This document shows positions 28,640 through 39,156 of a stretch of 64,000 nt of DNA, in pieces; positions within the stretch are counted from its first letter, which is position 1; each line of letters starts with the position of its first letter. The position numbers were made by a program, and so were the translations under genes. The notes beneath the pieces were generated by a model that worked only from the letters and a program-made list of their open reading frames with translations, did no database searches and was not told the origin of the DNA. The stretch is from Peptostreptococcus sp. D1 (GTDB taxonomy: Bacteria; Bacillota; Clostridia; Peptostreptococcales; Peptostreptococcaceae): contig NZ_FONP01000006.1 in NCBI RefSeq assembly GCF_900112955.1, forward strand, positions 48,399-112,398, read 5' to 3'.

Positions 28640-29182
28640 TTACTTCTTACCAGTTTTACCTTCCTTACGTATGATACGTTCGTCAGCATATTTAATACCT
28701 TTGCCCTTATATGGTTCAGGTTTTCTCCATGCTCTAATTTTAGAAGCGTAATTTCCTACTAATTGCTTATCAATACCTTTAACTAGTATTTCTGTCTGGT
28801 TAGGTACTTCAGTAGTTATACCTTCTGGATCTTCCATTTCTACTGGATGAGAATATCCCAAGTTCATAACTAAGGTCTTACCTTGCTTAGCACATCTATA
28901 TCCAACACCCTTAACTTCAAGTTTCTTTTCATAACCTTCAGATACACCTACAACCATGTTGTTGATTAGTGTTCTTGTTAAACCATGAAGACTCTTGTGT
29001 TTCTTATTTTCAGTAGGTCTTTTAACAACTATAGCGTTGTCTTCCTTTTCTATTATCATATCAGCATTGAAGCTGCTTGTTAAAGTTCCCTTCGGTCCCT
29101 TTACAGTAACTTGATTTCCATCAGCTATTGTAATTTCAACACCTGCAGGAATTACTATTGGTTTTACACCTATTCTTGACAT
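28640..29182 (-). CDS. rplF: Ribosomal protein L6
   Basis: 180 residues: [19 protein letters not shown], the two L6 repeats with [20 protein letters not shown] and the C-terminal [16 protein letters not shown]. Standard place between rpsH and rplR. Confidence 0.98.
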   Translation of the reverse strand: MSRIGVKPIVIPAGVEITIADGNQVTVKGPKGTLTSSFNADMIIEKEDNAIVVKRPTENKKHKSLHGLTRTLINNMVVGVSEGYEKKLEVKGVGYRCAKQGKTLVMNLGYSHPVEMEDPEGITTEVPNQTEILVKGIDKQLVGNYASKIRAWRKPEPYKGKGIKYADERIIRKEGKTGKK

Positions 29183-29210
29183 TTTTGCACCTCCTTACAT
29201 TAAAGAAATC

Positions 29211-29609
29211 TTACCAAACGTAGCAGATTACTTCTCCACCAACGTTATTTTGTCTTGCCTGCTTATCAGTCAATATACCATTTGAAGTAGATACCATAGC
29301 AACACCTAATCCATTAAGTACCTTTGGTACCTCAGCTGCTGCTGCGTATATTCTCATTCCTGGCTTAGATATTCTCTTTAATCCAGAGATTACTCTTTCA
29401 CCTGATTGTCCGTATTTTAACTGTATTCTTATTATTCCCTGTTTTCCATCTTCTATTACATCATAACCTCTTATGAATCCTTCTTCAAGAAGTATTCTAG
29501 CGATTTCTTTCTTTATGTTAGAAGCCGGAACATCAACAGTTTCATGCTTTACAGAATTTGCATTTCTTATTCTAGTAAGCATATCTGCGATTGGATCTGT
29601 CATTGTCAT
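29211..29609 (-). CDS. rpsH: Ribosomal protein S8
   Basis: 132 residues: [19 protein letters not shown] at the N terminus and [20 protein letters not shown] with GGEVICYVW at the end. The first ATG (29609) is eight bases from GGAGG. Binds helix 21 of 16S rRNA. Confidence 0.98.
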   Translation of the reverse strand: MTMTDPIADMLTRIRNANSVKHETVDVPASNIKKEIARILLEEGFIRGYDVIEDGKQGIIRIQLKYGQSGERVISGLKRISKPGMRIYAAAAEVPKVLNGLGVAMVSTSNGILTDKQARQNNVGGEVICYVW

Positions 29610-29639
29610 AATAAAATCCTCCTTCCGAATTTATCTATC

Positions 29640-29825
29640 TTACCAACTTGATTTTCTAACACCAGGTATTACACCCTTGTATGCCAATTCTCTAAAGCAT
29701 ATACGGCAAATACCGAAGTCCTTTAATACTGAATGTGGTCTACCACATATAGAACATCTTGTATATTCTCTTGTTTTATATTTCTGCTTTTTCTGCTGTT
29801 TTACAACCATTGCTTTTCTAGCCAC
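29640..29825 (-). CDS. rpsN: Ribosomal protein S14, zinc form
   Basis: A 61-residue type Z S14: Cys24, Cys27, Cys40 and Cys43 ([19 protein letters not shown]) bind zinc, ending GVRKSSW. It lies between rplE and rpsH. Confidence 0.98.
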   Translation of the reverse strand: MARKAMVVKQQKKQKYKTREYTRCSICGRPHSVLKDFGICRICFRELAYKGVIPGVRKSSW

Positions 29826-29842
29826 GTGAATCCCTCCTTTAC

Positions 29843-30385
29843 CTACTTAGAAAATGGCATTCCTAACAATTTTATTAGTTCACGAGCTTCTTCGTCAGTT
29901 TTTGCACTTGTAACGAAGACAATATCCATACCTCTTACTTTATCTACCATATCGTACTCAATTTCCGGGAAGATAATTTGTTCTTTAACGCCTAGAGTAT
30001 AATTTCCTCTTCCATCAAAAGAATTAGGATTTACACCTCTAAAGTCTCTAACTCTTGGTAGAGATACTGAAACTAATTTATCCATGAAATAGTACATCTT
30101 GTCACCTCTCAAAGTAACTTTTGTACCTATTGGCATTCCTTCTCTTAATTTGAAGTTCGCTACTGATTTCTTAGCCTTAGTTATAACTGGTTTTTGACCA
30201 GATATTATCTGTAGCTCTTCAACAGCTTTTTCCAACGCCTTGGCATTATCCTTTGAATCACCAGCACCCATGTTGATTACTATCTTTTCTAGCTTTGGTA
30301 ATTCCATTATATTCTTATATCCAAACTTTTCTGTCAAAGCTGGAATAATTTCTTTTACATATTTTTCTTCTAATCTTGAAGCCAT
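29843..30385 (-). CDS. rplE: Ribosomal protein L5
   Basis: 180 residues with [39 protein letters not shown], the P-site loop [17 protein letters not shown] and [15 protein letters not shown]. Binds 5S rRNA. Between rplX and rpsN. Confidence 0.98.
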   Translation of the reverse strand: MASRLEEKYVKEIIPALTEKFGYKNIMELPKLEKIVINMGAGDSKDNAKALEKAVEELQIISGQKPVITKAKKSVANFKLREGMPIGTKVTLRGDKMYYFMDKLVSVSLPRVRDFRGVNPNSFDGRGNYTLGVKEQIIFPEIEYDMVDKVRGMDIVFVTSAKTDEEARELIKLLGMPFSK

Positions 30386-30409
30386 TCTATTCCCTCCTTT
30401 CGATTATTT

Positions 30410-30718
30410 TTATAATTGCTTACCGCTCTTCTGAGATACTCTAACTTTCTTTCCATCAACAACTTTGTATCTTACTCTAACACCTTTTCCAGCTTCTGGA
30501 TCAAAAGGCATTACATTTGATATATGAATAGGAGCTTCTTTAGTAGTTATTCCACCCTGAGGGTTAGTCTGAGATGGCTTGTTGTGCTTTGTTACAACAT
30601 TTATACCTTCTACTAGAACTCTGTTTTTCTTAGCATCAACGCTTAATACTAGTCCCTTTTTACCTTTATCTTTTCCGGCAATAACAACTACTGTGTCACC
30701 TTTTTTAACACGCATCAT
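30410..30718 (-). CDS. rplX: Ribosomal protein L24
   Basis: 102 residues with an N-terminal KOW motif ([20 protein letters not shown]) and [17 protein letters not shown]. An assembly-initiating large-subunit protein. Two Met codons open the frame (30718 and 30715); the first is taken. Confidence 0.98.
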   Translation of the reverse strand: MMRVKKGDTVVVIAGKDKGKKGLVLSVDAKKNRVLVEGINVVTKHNKPSQTNPQGGITTKEAPIHISNVMPFDPEAGKGVRVRYKVVDGKKVRVSQKSGKQL

Positions 30719-30739
30719 ATGTTCTTACACCTCCTCTAA

Positions 30740-31108
30740 TTATAGTACTTCTGGAGCAAGAGAAACTATCTTCATGTAATCGTGGTCTCTTAACTCTCTT
30801 GCAACAGGTCCAAATATACGAGTACCTACTGGTGTCTTATCGTCCTTTATTATAACTGCAGCATTTTCATCAAATGAAATATAGCTACCATCATTACGTC
30901 TCATTCCCTGCTTGCTTCTAACTACAACAGCTTTTACTACTTTACCTTTTTTTACAACTCCACCTGGTGTTGCGCTTTTTACTGTTGCAACTATTACGTC
31001 ACCTACATTGGCGTACTTTCTTCTAGTTCCGCCAAGAACACGTATGCACAAAAGTTCCTTAGCACCTGAATTATCAGCTACTTTTAAACGTGTTTCCTGC
31101 TGTATCAT
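30740..31108 (-). CDS. rplN: Ribosomal protein L14
   Basis: 122 residues: [56 protein letters not shown] and GPVARELRD. Standard place between rpsQ and rplX. Confidence 0.98.
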   Translation of the reverse strand: MIQQETRLKVADNSGAKELLCIRVLGGTRRKYANVGDVIVATVKSATPGGVVKKGKVVKAVVVRSKQGMRRNDGSYISFDENAAVIIKDDKTPVGTRIFGPVARELRDHDYMKIVSLAPEVL

Positions 31109-31130
31109 CGCAATTCCTCCTTCTTGTAAA

Positions 31131-31385
31131 CTATTTAACCTTTTCTACTACTTCAACTAATCTGAATCTCTTGTCTTTTGATAAAGGTCTAGTTTCCATT
31201 ATTCTTACTCTATCTCCAATGCTACAAACATTCAATTCATCATGAGCTTTGTATTTTTTAGTTCTTTTTACACGCTTGTTGTATAGTGGATGTTTTACGA
31301 AATCTTCACAAGCAACTACAATAGTTTTATCCATCTTATCACTTACAACACGGCCAACTCTAACTTTTCTTCTGTTTCTTTCCAT
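31131..31385 (-). CDS. rpsQ: Ribosomal protein S17
   Basis: 84 residues with the OB fold pieces [40 protein letters not shown] and [12 protein letters not shown]. Confidence 0.98.
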   Translation of the reverse strand: MERNRRKVRVGRVVSDKMDKTIVVACEDFVKHPLYNKRVKRTKKYKAHDELNVCSIGDRVRIMETRPLSKDKRFRLVEVVEKVK

Positions 31386-31411
31386 GTCTTAAAAAGCCTC
31401 CTTTTCCAATA

Positions 31412-31615
31412 TTAAGCTCTAGCTTCGTTTAACTTTCTTTCAACAAGAACAGTCTTAACCTTTGCTATGTCTCTCTTTACAGTTTTAATTCTAGCTGTAT
31501 TCTGTAACTGACCAGTAGCTAATTGGAATCTCAAGCTAAATAATTCACTTTTAAATTCATCTAATTTTGACAATAGTTCTTCTGAAGTTAAATTTCTAAG
31601 TTCTTTAGCTTTCAT
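31412..31615 (-). CDS. rpmC: Ribosomal protein L29
   Basis: 67 residues, (M)[20 protein letters not shown] and [15 protein letters not shown]. The ATG at 31615 is one base after the rplP stop; the GTG at 31624 is inside rplP and unlikely. Forms a helical hairpin at the tunnel exit. Confidence 0.97.
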   Translation of the reverse strand: MKAKELRNLTSEELLSKLDEFKSELFSLRFQLATGQLQNTARIKTVKRDIAKVKTVLVERKLNEARA

Positions 31616-31616
31616 C

Positions 31617-32045
31617 CTATTCACCTACCTTTTCTAAATCTTCTTTCTTAACAAATTTGCACTTAACAGGCAATTTGTGTGCAGCAAGTCTCATAGCTTC
31701 TCTAGCCTTGCTTTCTGATACCCCAGCTAGTTCAAACATAACTCTACCTGGCTTAACTATTGCTACCCAATATTCCGGAGAACCCTTACCAGCACCCATA
31801 CGAGTTTCTGCAGGCTTTCTTGTAATTGGTTTATGAGGGAAGATTTTGATCCAAACCTGTCCACCTCTTTTTATATATCTTGTCATCGCAATTCTGGCTG
31901 CTTCTATCTGGTTTGAAGTTATCCAAGATGGTTCTAATGCAACTAGACCGAACTCACCATAAGTAACTTTATTACCTTTGTTTGCCTTACCAGCCAAGTT
32001 CCCTCTATGAACTCTACGACGCTTTACTCTCTTTGGCATTAACAT
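31617..32045 (-). CDS. rplP: Ribosomal protein L16
   Basis: 142 residues with (ML)[56 protein letters not shown] and KLPVKCKFV. The first ATG (32045) has the best spacing from GGAGG; a second Met at 32039 is possible. Confidence 0.98.
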   Translation of the reverse strand: MLMPKRVKRRRVHRGNLAGKANKGNKVTYGEFGLVALEPSWITSNQIEAARIAMTRYIKRGGQVWIKIFPHKPITRKPAETRMGAGKGSPEYWVAIVKPGRVMFELAGVSESKAREAMRLAAHKLPVKCKFVKKEDLEKVGE

Positions 32046-32070
32046 GAGTTGTTTCCTCCTTCCGAACTAA

Positions 32071-32865
32071 TTAGTCCTGCTTTGCTTCTTTTTTTGAAGC
32101 TCTAGGACCTCTATTGTTACCTCTTCTATCGTTGCTTCTTCCTTTTCTTTCGCCGCCTCTGCCGCTACTCTTCTTATCTCTACCGTTCTTCTTTTCTAAT
32201 TTCTTTTCTTCTCTTTCAGTTGAAAGATTTCTTCCTGGTAGTATTTCACCGTTACAGATCCAAACCTTAATACCTATCTTTCCGTAAGTAGTATTAGCTT
32301 CAGCAAATCCATATTCGATGTCAGATCTTAGTGTCTGTAGTGGAACATTACCTTCACTATATCCTTCTGTTCTAGCCATTTCAGCTCCACCCAATCTACC
32401 AGATGCGCTAACCTTTATTCCCTTAGCTCCTGATTTCATAGTTCTACCAACTGCCTGCTTCATCGCTCTTCTGAACGCAATTCTTCTTTCGATTGCCTGA
32501 GCAATATTTTCAGCAACTAGCTGCGCGTCTCTGTCTATATTTCTAACTTCTATTATATTCAAGATAACTGATTTTCCAGTTAACTTTTCTAATTTAGATT
32601 TAAGAGCTTCTATTTCAGCTCCACCCTTACCTATTACAACACCTGGTTTTGCAACGTGTAAGTCCATTTTAACCTTGTTGGCTGATCTTTCTATTTCTAC
32701 CTTAGCTAGCCCAGCTGAGTATAATTCTTTCTTTAGGTATGTTCTTAGTACGTGATCTTCTTTTAGGAACTCACCAAATTCTTTTCTATCATTAGCGAAC
32801 CATCTTGAGTCCCAATCTTTAATAACACCAACTCTTAAGCCGTGTGGATTTACCTTCTGACCCAT
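32071..32865 (-). CDS. rpsC: Ribosomal protein S3 with long basic C-terminal tail
   Basis: 264 residues, longer than the usual ~220. It has [13 protein letters not shown], the KH domain ([17 protein letters not shown]), [12 protein letters not shown] and [14 protein letters not shown]. After about residue 215 comes a tail rich in Lys, Arg and Gly ([19 protein letters not shown]). Such tails occur in some bacteria and may bind RNA. Confidence 0.97.
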   Translation of the reverse strand: MGQKVNPHGLRVGVIKDWDSRWFANDRKEFGEFLKEDHVLRTYLKKELYSAGLAKVEIERSANKVKMDLHVAKPGVVIGKGGAEIEALKSKLEKLTGKSVILNIIEVRNIDRDAQLVAENIAQAIERRIAFRRAMKQAVGRTMKSGAKGIKVSASGRLGGAEMARTEGYSEGNVPLQTLRSDIEYGFAEANTTYGKIGIKVWICNGEILPGRNLSTEREEKKLEKKNGRDKKSSGRGGERKGRSNDRRGNNRGPRASKKEAKQD

Positions 32866-32883
32866 TTGTGTCCCTCCTTCTTA

Positions 32884-33222
32884 TTAGTTTTCTCTTTCCT
32901 TAACAACTACCTCAATATGAGATGTTCTTTTTCTGATTGCTGTTGCTCTACCCTGTGCTCTAGGCATGAATCTCTTCATTGTAGGACCTTGATTAGCAAC
33001 TATTTTAGCGATATATAATTTATCTGGATCCATTTCATGGTTATTTTCAGCATTTGCAGCAGCTGACTTTACTACCTTTGCAACTATTTCAGATGCATAT
33101 CTTGGTGTAAACTTTAGTATAGCCAATGCTTCTTTTACGTCTTTTCCTCTAACTAGGTCGCATATCTGTCCTGCTTTTCTTGATGATACACGAACTGTCT
33201 TTGCAATAGCTCTTGCTTCCAT
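32884..33222 (-). CDS. rplV: Ribosomal protein L22
   Basis: 112 residues: [20 protein letters not shown], the tunnel loop [20 protein letters not shown] and TSHIEVVV. Between rpsS and rpsC. Confidence 0.98.
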   Translation of the reverse strand: MEARAIAKTVRVSSRKAGQICDLVRGKDVKEALAILKFTPRYASEIVAKVVKSAAANAENNHEMDPDKLYIAKIVANQGPTMKRFMPRAQGRATAIRKRTSHIEVVVKEREN

Positions 33223-33249
33223 TTATATTCCTCCTTTCACCTTCATTTA

Positions 33250-33531
33250 TTATTTTCTCTTTGAAGATTTTTCATCGTCCTTGTGACCTTTAAAAGTTCT
33301 TGTAGGAACAAATTCTCCTAATTTATGTCCAACCATATCTTCTGTGATATATACTGGTATATGTCTTCTTCCATCATGAACTGCTATTGTGTGTTCAACG
33401 AACTGAGGGAATATTGTAGAAGTTCTTGACCAAGTCTTTATAACTTCTTTATTTCCACTAGCGTTCATAGCTTCAACCTTCTTAAATAATCCTGCATGGA
33501 CAAAAGGTCCCTTTTTAGTTGATCTTGACAT
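33250..33531 (-). CDS. rpsS: Ribosomal protein S19
   Basis: 93 residues with [38 protein letters not shown] and [17 protein letters not shown]. Between rplB and rplV. Confidence 0.98.
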   Translation of the reverse strand: MSRSTKKGPFVHAGLFKKVEAMNASGNKEVIKTWSRTSTIFPQFVEHTIAVHDGRRHIPVYITEDMVGHKLGEFVPTRTFKGHKDDEKSSKRK

Positions 33532-33564
33532 TAATATTCCTCCTTCCTGAGTAAATTAAATCTA

Positions 33565-34395
33565 TTACTTAGTTCTTCTAGATACTATTAGCTTATTAGA
33601 AGCTTTCTTTTTCTTTCTTGTCTTGTATCCAAGAGCTGGTTTACCCCATGGAGTAACTGGAGATGGTCTACCTATTGGAGATCTACCTTCACCACCACCG
33701 TGTGGATGGTCATTAGGATTCATTACAGAACCTCTTACTGTAGGTCTGATTCCCATATGTCTTTTTCTACCAGCCTTACCTATTACTATATTTCCATATT
33801 CCAGGTTACCAACCTGACCAACTGTTGCTCTACAGTTGTTGTTTACATATCTCATTTCACCAGATGGTAATCTAAGAAGTGCTTTTGTACCTTCCTTAGC
33901 CATCAACTGAGCTGAAACACCAGCAGATCTAACTAGCTGCCCACCTTTACCAGCTTTTAATTCAATGTTGTGAATCAATGTACCAACTGGCATATTCTTT
34001 AATTCTAAACAGTTACCCGGCTTGATATCTGCTCCCAATCCTGAAAGAACAGTATCTCCAACTTGAAGTCCAAGTGGTGCTAATATGTATCTCTTTTCAC
34101 CATCTACATAGTGAAGAAGTGCTATATTAGCTGATCTGTTTGGATCGTATTCGATAGTAGCAACCTTAGCAGGTATACCATCTTTGTTTCTCTTGAAATC
34201 TATTAATCTATATTTTCTCTTATTTCCGCCACCTTTATGACGAACAGTTATTTTACCATGAACATTTCTACCAGCATTCTTCTTTAGATTAACTAAAAGA
34301 GATTTCTCTGGCTGGTTGCATGTTATTTCGTCTGACTTTAAAACTGTCATCTGTCTTAAGGCAGGAGAAGTTGGTTTAAACTTTTTAATAGCCAT
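33565..34395 (-). CDS. rplB: Ribosomal protein L2
   Basis: 276 residues with [32 protein letters not shown], the peptidyl-transferase-centre loop [20 protein letters not shown] and the C-terminal [11 protein letters not shown]. Confidence 0.98.
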   Translation of the reverse strand: MAIKKFKPTSPALRQMTVLKSDEITCNQPEKSLLVNLKKNAGRNVHGKITVRHKGGGNKRKYRLIDFKRNKDGIPAKVATIEYDPNRSANIALLHYVDGEKRYILAPLGLQVGDTVLSGLGADIKPGNCLELKNMPVGTLIHNIELKAGKGGQLVRSAGVSAQLMAKEGTKALLRLPSGEMRYVNNNCRATVGQVGNLEYGNIVIGKAGRKRHMGIRPTVRGSVMNPNDHPHGGGEGRSPIGRPSPVTPWGKPALGYKTRKKKKASNKLIVSRRTK

Positions 34396-34419
34396 TTTTT
34401 ATTTCCTCCTTAATTCGAA

Positions 34420-34710
34420 TTACATTCCTGTGAAGAATTCTATGTCCTTACTATCAGCAGTCAATTTAACTACAGCTTTCTTGAAGCTAGCAGTCTTTCC
34501 AGCTGTTCTTCCCATTCTCTTCATTTTTCCGTCGTAGTTTAATACATTTACTTTTTCAACCTCAACGTCAAATATCTTTTCTACTGCTTTCTTAACTTCT
34601 GTCTTGTTCGCACTCTTTGCTACAACAAAAGTGTATTTCTTGTTACCCATTTCAGCCATTGACTGTTCTGTAACGACTGGTTTTATGATTATATCATGTG
34701 GATTTGTCAT
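34420..34710 (-). CDS. rplW: Ribosomal protein L23
   Basis: 96 residues with [36 protein letters not shown] and the tunnel-exit surface that docks trigger factor and SRP. Its ATG shares a base with the rplD stop (TAATG). Confidence 0.98.
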   Translation of the reverse strand: MTNPHDIIIKPVVTEQSMAEMGNKKYTFVVAKSANKTEVKKAVEKIFDVEVEKVNVLNYDGKMKRMGRTAGKTASFKKAVVKLTADSKDIEFFTGM

Positions 34711-35333
34711 TATGCGTACACCTCCTCCACTTTCTTAACTGCATCTGTAGTTATGATGAATGAATCACAGTTTAGTATATCGTAAACATTTAATGTACTT
34801 ACGTGACAAACATTAGCACCTTCTATGTTTCTAACTGATTTTACAACATTCACATCGTTGTCAGCAGTTACTACTAAAGTTTTCTTTGCTGCATTTACAT
34901 TCTTAAATACATTTACTATATCCTTTGTTTTTGGAGCATCTAATTTTAATTCGTCCAAAACTATTATTTCATTTCCTAAAACCTTTGAGGTTAAAGCAGA
35001 CTTCATTGCAAGTCTTCTAACCTTCTTTGGTAGTGAGTAGCTATAATCTCTTGGCTTTGGTGCAAATGCAACTCCACCACCTACCCATTGTACTGATCTA
35101 ATAGAACCTTGTCTAGCTCTACCAGTACCTTTTTGTCTCCATGGCTTTCTTCCGCCGCCTCTAACCTCTGCTCTTGTCTTGGCAGACTGAGTACCTTGTC
35201 TTCTGTTAGCTAACTGACACTTTACTGCTTCGTAAAGAACGTGCTCGTTAACTTCTATATTAAATATTGAATCATTTAATTCAATTTCACCAACATTCTG
35301 GCCTGATACGTTTAATACGTTAATCTTTGACAT
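34710..35333 (-). CDS. rplD: Ribosomal protein L4
   Basis: 207 residues with the tunnel loop [40 protein letters not shown] and a globular domain. In E. coli L4 represses the S10 operon through the leader; whether that happens here is unknown. Confidence 0.98.
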   Translation of the reverse strand: MSKINVLNVSGQNVGEIELNDSIFNIEVNEHVLYEAVKCQLANRRQGTQSAKTRAEVRGGGRKPWRQKGTGRARQGSIRSVQWVGGGVAFAPKPRDYSYSLPKKVRRLAMKSALTSKVLGNEIIVLDELKLDAPKTKDIVNVFKNVNAAKKTLVVTADNDVNVVKSVRNIEGANVCHVSTLNVYDILNCDSFIITTDAVKKVEEVYA

Positions 35334-35359
35334 TTCGTTAATCCTCCTTTCCCTTATGA

Positions 35360-35986
35360 TTAGTTAGCACTAAGAGCTTCCTTAACAGTTACTACTGACC
35401 CCTTAGCACCAGGGATAGCACCCTTTATTAATAAAAGATTCTTTTCAGCATCTACTTTTACTACTTCAAGATTCTTAACAGTAACCTTTACGCTACCCAT
35501 GTGACCAGCTAGCTTCTTGTTTTTGAATACTCTACCCGGATATGAACAAGCACCCATTGAGCCTGGTCTTCTGTGATATCTAGAGCCGTGAGATTCTGGA
35601 CCTCTACTCTGTCCATGTCTCTTTATTGGCCCCTGGAATCCCTTACCTTTTGATATTCCAGATACATCTATCTTTTCACCTTCAGCAAATAAATCAGCCT
35701 TGATTTCCTGGCCAACCTCGAAACCATCTATAGAATCAACTCTGAATTCTTTTAAGCTTCTCTTTAATACTCCTGCCTTAGCAAGATGACCTTTTTTAGG
35801 CTTGTTAAGAGCTTTTTCTTTAACATCTCCATAACCTACCTGAATTGCCTGATAACCATCATTTTCCATTGTCTTAATCTGAGTGATTACTACAGGACCT
35901 GCTTCTACAACTGTAACTGGCACTACTGAACCTTCTGCAGTAAATACCTGAGTCATACCTAATTTCTTTCCTAAAATCCCTTTCAT
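35360..35986 (-). CDS. rplC: Ribosomal protein L3
   Basis: 208 residues with [28 protein letters not shown], the long loop [20 protein letters not shown] and [19 protein letters not shown]. Two hairpins lie between rpsJ and this gene. Confidence 0.98.
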   Translation of the reverse strand: MKGILGKKLGMTQVFTAEGSVVPVTVVEAGPVVITQIKTMENDGYQAIQVGYGDVKEKALNKPKKGHLAKAGVLKRSLKEFRVDSIDGFEVGQEIKADLFAEGEKIDVSGISKGKGFQGPIKRHGQSRGPESHGSRYHRRPGSMGACSYPGRVFKNKKLAGHMGSVKVTVKNLEVVKVDAEKNLLLIKGAIPGAKGSVVTVKEALSAN

Positions 35987-36011
35987 TTCTACCTCCTACA
36001 TTCTTACAGCG

Positions 36012-36056
36012 GATTATCCGTTTTCGGATAATCATTCTAAGATATTACTATCTTAG
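36012..36056 (-). promoter_or_regulatory. Twin hairpins in the rpsJ-rplC gap
   Basis: GATTATCCG/CGGATAATC (36012-36033, loop of four) and CTAAGATA/TATCTTAG (36037-36056, loop of four) fill most of the 75-bp gap. Neither is followed by a T-run in the minus-strand direction, so they look like RNA structures (processing, stability or repression of rplC) and not terminators. Confidence 0.6.
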
Positions 36057-36061
36057 GCGGC

Positions 36062-36373
36062 TTATAGCTTGATTTCTATATCTACACCAGCTGGCAAGTC
36101 AAGCTTCATTAATGAGTCAACTGTCTTTGGTGTTGGATTAGCTATATCAATTAGTCTCTTATGAGTTCTAATTTCGAACTGTTCTCTAGAGTCTTTGTAC
36201 TTGTGTACAGCTCTTAGTATTGTCACAACCTTCTTCTCTGTTGGAAGTGGTATTGGACCTGCTACCTGAGAACCTGCTTTTTTAGCAGTTTCAACTAATT
36301 TGCTAGCTGAATAATCTAACAACTTATGATCATATGATTTTAATCTTATTCTTATCTTTTCGTTCTTAGCCAT
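36062..36373 (-). CDS. rpsJ: Ribosomal protein S10
   Basis: 103 residues from the ATG at 36373 ([20 protein letters not shown]) behind GGAGG; the frame to 36421 lies in the leader. It shows [20 protein letters not shown] and [12 protein letters not shown]. It is the first gene of the cluster. rpsL, rpsG and fusA do not precede it, and tuf lies at 64 kb. Confidence 0.98.
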   Translation of the reverse strand: MAKNEKIRIRLKSYDHKLLDYSASKLVETAKKAGSQVAGPIPLPTEKKVVTILRAVHKYKDSREQFEIRTHKRLIDIANPTPKTVDSLMKLDLPAGVDIEIKL

Positions 36374-36506
36374 TTTAGTCCCTCCTTCTGATTTATTTAC
36401 CTGGCCAGATAAATCAAACACCGATACACTGTTCCGGGTGTGTCGTAATTTCTTAACCGATTTTTGAATTTATCCACCCAAAACTTGCCCATTCACATGA
36501 GCGTAC
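36374..36506 (-). promoter_or_regulatory. Leader of the ribosomal cluster
   Basis: About 130 nt between the predicted start near 36506 and rpsJ. Just before the ribosome site is a hairpin, TGATTTAT/ATAAATCA around CTGGCCAG (about 36390-36417). It could regulate rpsJ translation, as ribosomal leaders often do. It does not match a leader class I can name. Confidence 0.45.
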
Positions 36507-36512
36507 TAGAAT

Positions 36513-36541
36513 ATTTTAACAAAAAAAACCTGCTAATGCAA
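36513..36541 (-). promoter_or_regulatory. Promoter of the S10-spc-alpha cluster
   Basis: Minus strand TTGCAT (36541-36536), a 17-bp spacer and TAAAAT (36518-36513). The -35 and part of the spacer fall inside the hairpin that ends the preceding gene. Confidence 0.75.
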
Positions 36542-36549
36542 GCTTTTTT
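36523..36549 (-). terminator. Terminator of the Mrr-like nuclease gene
   Basis: On the minus strand six A and GCTTGC pair, through two G-T wobbles, with GCAGGT and a run of eight T around a four-base loop ATTA. It lies about 50 bp past the stop at 36597 and overlaps the promoter of the ribosomal cluster. Confidence 0.65.
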
Positions 36550-36596
36550 GAATATTTTTTTAATTATTTCTTTGTTTTTTATCTACTTGTTTTTAC

Positions 36597-37673
36597 CTAT
36601 TTATCACCAAATACAAGAGGTGAATATTTTATTAGTAATTTAGTAAGCAACAGTTTATCTATAATTATAATATTATTTTTATTGGCTTCACTTAATGCCT
36701 CACTACTAATCTCGTCTGCTGTCGTAATCAACATTTGATAATCGGTAGGATAATCTGATTTCATCTTTATTAGTTGCTTTACCCCTTCAATATCATTTCT
36801 ATCTACGCCAGATTTACTTTTAACCTGTACTCCAATCAACGGCAATTTGATTTCACAATCATATTTTTCATTATATGATATACTATCTAATATATCATAA
36901 AAAATGCCTTTTTGTGGAACTTGAAATACCATATCGTAATCTCCACCACTGCCATTGTATTTTTTTATATCGATAACTTCGTACCCATTTTCTTGAAATA
37001 ATTTTTTTACTATTTCTTCTAATATTTCGGGATTCCATTTTGATACATCTCCAAATAACTCATCTGAAACATTTTTAAGCACTTTATCACTCAGATCACG
37101 TAGTATCTCTATATTATCCTCTGGTTGATCTAGGTTTTTAACGCCTCTTTCGATACAACCAATATTTCCTTCAAGCGCATCTATAAAATCATTATTCCAT
37201 ACCATATTAATAGCACTACGGTAAGCTCTAAACTTGTTAGAGACTATCCTACTATTATTATCTCTGGCATAATTATATTCACCAAGAGTCTTTACACCAA
37301 TACAACTTCTGAAATCATACTCTCCAGACCACACTTCCGGACTTTTGTCAAAATAATATTTACCTGTGGCTTCAAATATCGTATATTTATCATCATCAGG
37401 AAGTTTTGGTACGACAATAATATCCCCTTCCTCAATTTTTGTGATTTTCTGTAACTGATTATATTTGTTTCTAATATATTTTTCATCATCTTCCCAATGT
37501 TGTTTCCATGCTGATAAATATTCATCATAATCATTTGCTACATCAATCCCTTTTTTATTGGGTTCCATTATTGACCATCCCTGACGTAAACGACCATTTT
37601 GTGCTTCACTTAAAAGTTTTTTTCTTTTTTTATAATTTATCCTAAAAACAAAATATTTTCTATTACTTTCCAT
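36597..37673 (-). CDS. Mrr-like restriction endonuclease-fold protein
   Basis: A 358-residue protein not assigned to a named gene. The C-terminal third looks like an Mrr-type PD-(D/E)XK nuclease: WNPEILEEIVKKLFQENGYE (helix with Glu219/220), GSGGDYDMVF (Asp245/Asp247) and IGVQVKSKSG with a Q-V-K (283-285) in place of ExK, then ITTADEISSEA as the late motif. The N-terminal half (NGRLRQGWS, EEGDIIVVPKLPD, FEATGKYYF) resembles a PUA/EVE-like recognition domain; this part is inference. A role in restriction of modified or foreign DNA is plausible. It starts 11 bp after the CWB2 gene, so the two are likely one transcript. No methylase gene is nearby. Confidence 0.72.
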   Translation of the reverse strand: MESNRKYFVFRINYKKRKKLLSEAQNGRLRQGWSIMEPNKKGIDVANDYDEYLSAWKQHWEDDEKYIRNKYNQLQKITKIEEGDIIVVPKLPDDDKYTIFEATGKYYFDKSPEVWSGEYDFRSCIGVKTLGEYNYARDNNSRIVSNKFRAYRSAINMVWNNDFIDALEGNIGCIERGVKNLDQPEDNIEILRDLSDKVLKNVSDELFGDVSKWNPEILEEIVKKLFQENGYEVIDIKKYNGSGGDYDMVFQVPQKGIFYDILDSISYNEKYDCEIKLPLIGVQVKSKSGVDRNDIEGVKQLIKMKSDYPTDYQMLITTADEISSEALSEANKNNIIIIDKLLLTKLLIKYSPLVFGDK

Positions 37674-37684
37674 TGCTTGTACCC

Positions 37685-39112
37685 CTATCTAATGTATTCA
37701 GTCTGTCTAAAAGTTGATCCATTTATCGCTTTAACATTCTTATTAACTATCTCATAAACAATTCTAAGATTGTCTTGCATTACCTTCTTCGAGGCTTGAG
37801 ACTCATCTGATGATGGATAATCTGTAGGGAAAAAATACCCCACTTTCTTCACTACATTTCCTTTTTTAATAGTCCCCAACATCAGTTGTCCTATATTCGA
37901 TTTTTCACTACTATTTACCAAGTCAAAAAATGCTATACCACCTTCATACACTTCCAAATCAGGATTATACTTGTAATGGTATTTAGAATATATTGCGATT
38001 TCAGTAGAATTACTCCAACTATTATATTGTTCTTTTACAACCAATCTATCCATATATTTAACTGGTATTTCCAATCTAAACATACCACTCTTATGATTTA
38101 CATTCACATATTTAGGCTGTGGTTTTGGTTGTGGCTTTGGTTTCGGTTTATTCTTATTATTTAACTCTTCTCTCAACGCCGGACCATAGTACTCATTATC
38201 CAGACCATCTATCGCTATACTCACATCTTTTCCAGTAAGAGACTTCGGTCCTCCAACTGCAAATTTTTCTTTGGCATTTTTCGATAAGCTTACAGTTTCA
38301 TTATTTAATGACTTCGGCGTCAATAAAATATCTGCATTTTTTGCATTTGTGATATTAATTGCCGACATTGCATCTGCATAATTTTCGCCTGATACAAAAG
38401 CTAGATTGCTATACTTTGTCTTTTTTGCAATATTTATTGATGTAGAGTATCTATCATTCCCAGATATTCTCTCTCCTCCATCCTGCTTAATAGTATTCTT
38501 GCCACCAAAAGTATACTTTATATTGTAGCCATGATTATTGTAGCTTGATTTTCCGTCAACAAGCATAATTCCAAGACCATTCTCTCTTAACAGCAAGTAT
38601 GAGCTTAATGCATCGGCATAAATTTTTGAACTAGCAACTCCAACATCCTTATATCCTGCAATCTTTAGCGTTTCCAAGTTGGTTTCATATATATTTTCTC
38701 CACCAACTCTGATTACCTCTATATTTTGATTAAATGATCTTTGAAACTGCCAAACTATGAAGGTATCGTTTTCTGGATATCCGCCGACGATATACACCTT
38801 TTTGATACTTAAATCATCTTCATATCCTGTTTCACTACCATCTGTTAACATAAACTTCGCATTGAATTTATTCACAAGATTCATCGCACTGATTTGATCC
38901 TCAAAGGAATACGCTGGTGCAACTACAAGTACGTCAGATTTTTGATAATTAGAAGCCTCTTTTGATGTTATAATCCTATTTTCACCACAAATTCTTTCAA
39001 AATCTGCTCGATCTCCATACGTATCTGCTTTTACTGCAGAAACATTCGTAAACGTACAACTGAATAATAAAACCGTTAACAATACACCCATTTTACTTTT
39101 AACTAACCTCAT
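37685..39112 (-). CDS. CWB2 cell-wall protein with C-terminal unknown domain
   Basis: A 475-residue secreted protein: signal peptide (about 1-30), three divergent CWB2 repeats (RADFERICGENRIITSKEA with VYIVGGYPEND; EVIRVGGENIYETN; ERISGNDRYSTS with SGENYADAMSA and AVGGPKSL), a Lys-Pro linker (KPKPKPQPKPQPK) and about 145 residues of unrecognised sequence rich in aromatic residues (YSNSWSNS-like NSWSNSTEIAIYSKYHYKYN). The CWB2 part should hold it on the wall and the linker spans it, leaving the last domain exposed. Its promoter spacer is a TA repeat. The Mrr-like gene follows after 11 bp. Confidence 0.85.
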   Translation of the reverse strand: MRLVKSKMGVLLTVLLFSCTFTNVSAVKADTYGDRADFERICGENRIITSKEASNYQKSDVLVVAPAYSFEDQISAMNLVNKFNAKFMLTDGSETGYEDDLSIKKVYIVGGYPENDTFIVWQFQRSFNQNIEVIRVGGENIYETNLETLKIAGYKDVGVASSKIYADALSSYLLLRENGLGIMLVDGKSSYNNHGYNIKYTFGGKNTIKQDGGERISGNDRYSTSINIAKKTKYSNLAFVSGENYADAMSAINITNAKNADILLTPKSLNNETVSLSKNAKEKFAVGGPKSLTGKDVSIAIDGLDNEYYGPALREELNNKNKPKPKPQPKPQPKYVNVNHKSGMFRLEIPVKYMDRLVVKEQYNSWSNSTEIAIYSKYHYKYNPDLEVYEGGIAFFDLVNSSEKSNIGQLMLGTIKKGNVVKKVGYFFPTDYPSSDESQASKKVMQDNLRIVYEIVNKNVKAINGSTFRQTEYIR

Positions 39113-39156
39113 GCTTTATACCTCCAAAAATTGCAATTAGTGTAATTCTATATACA

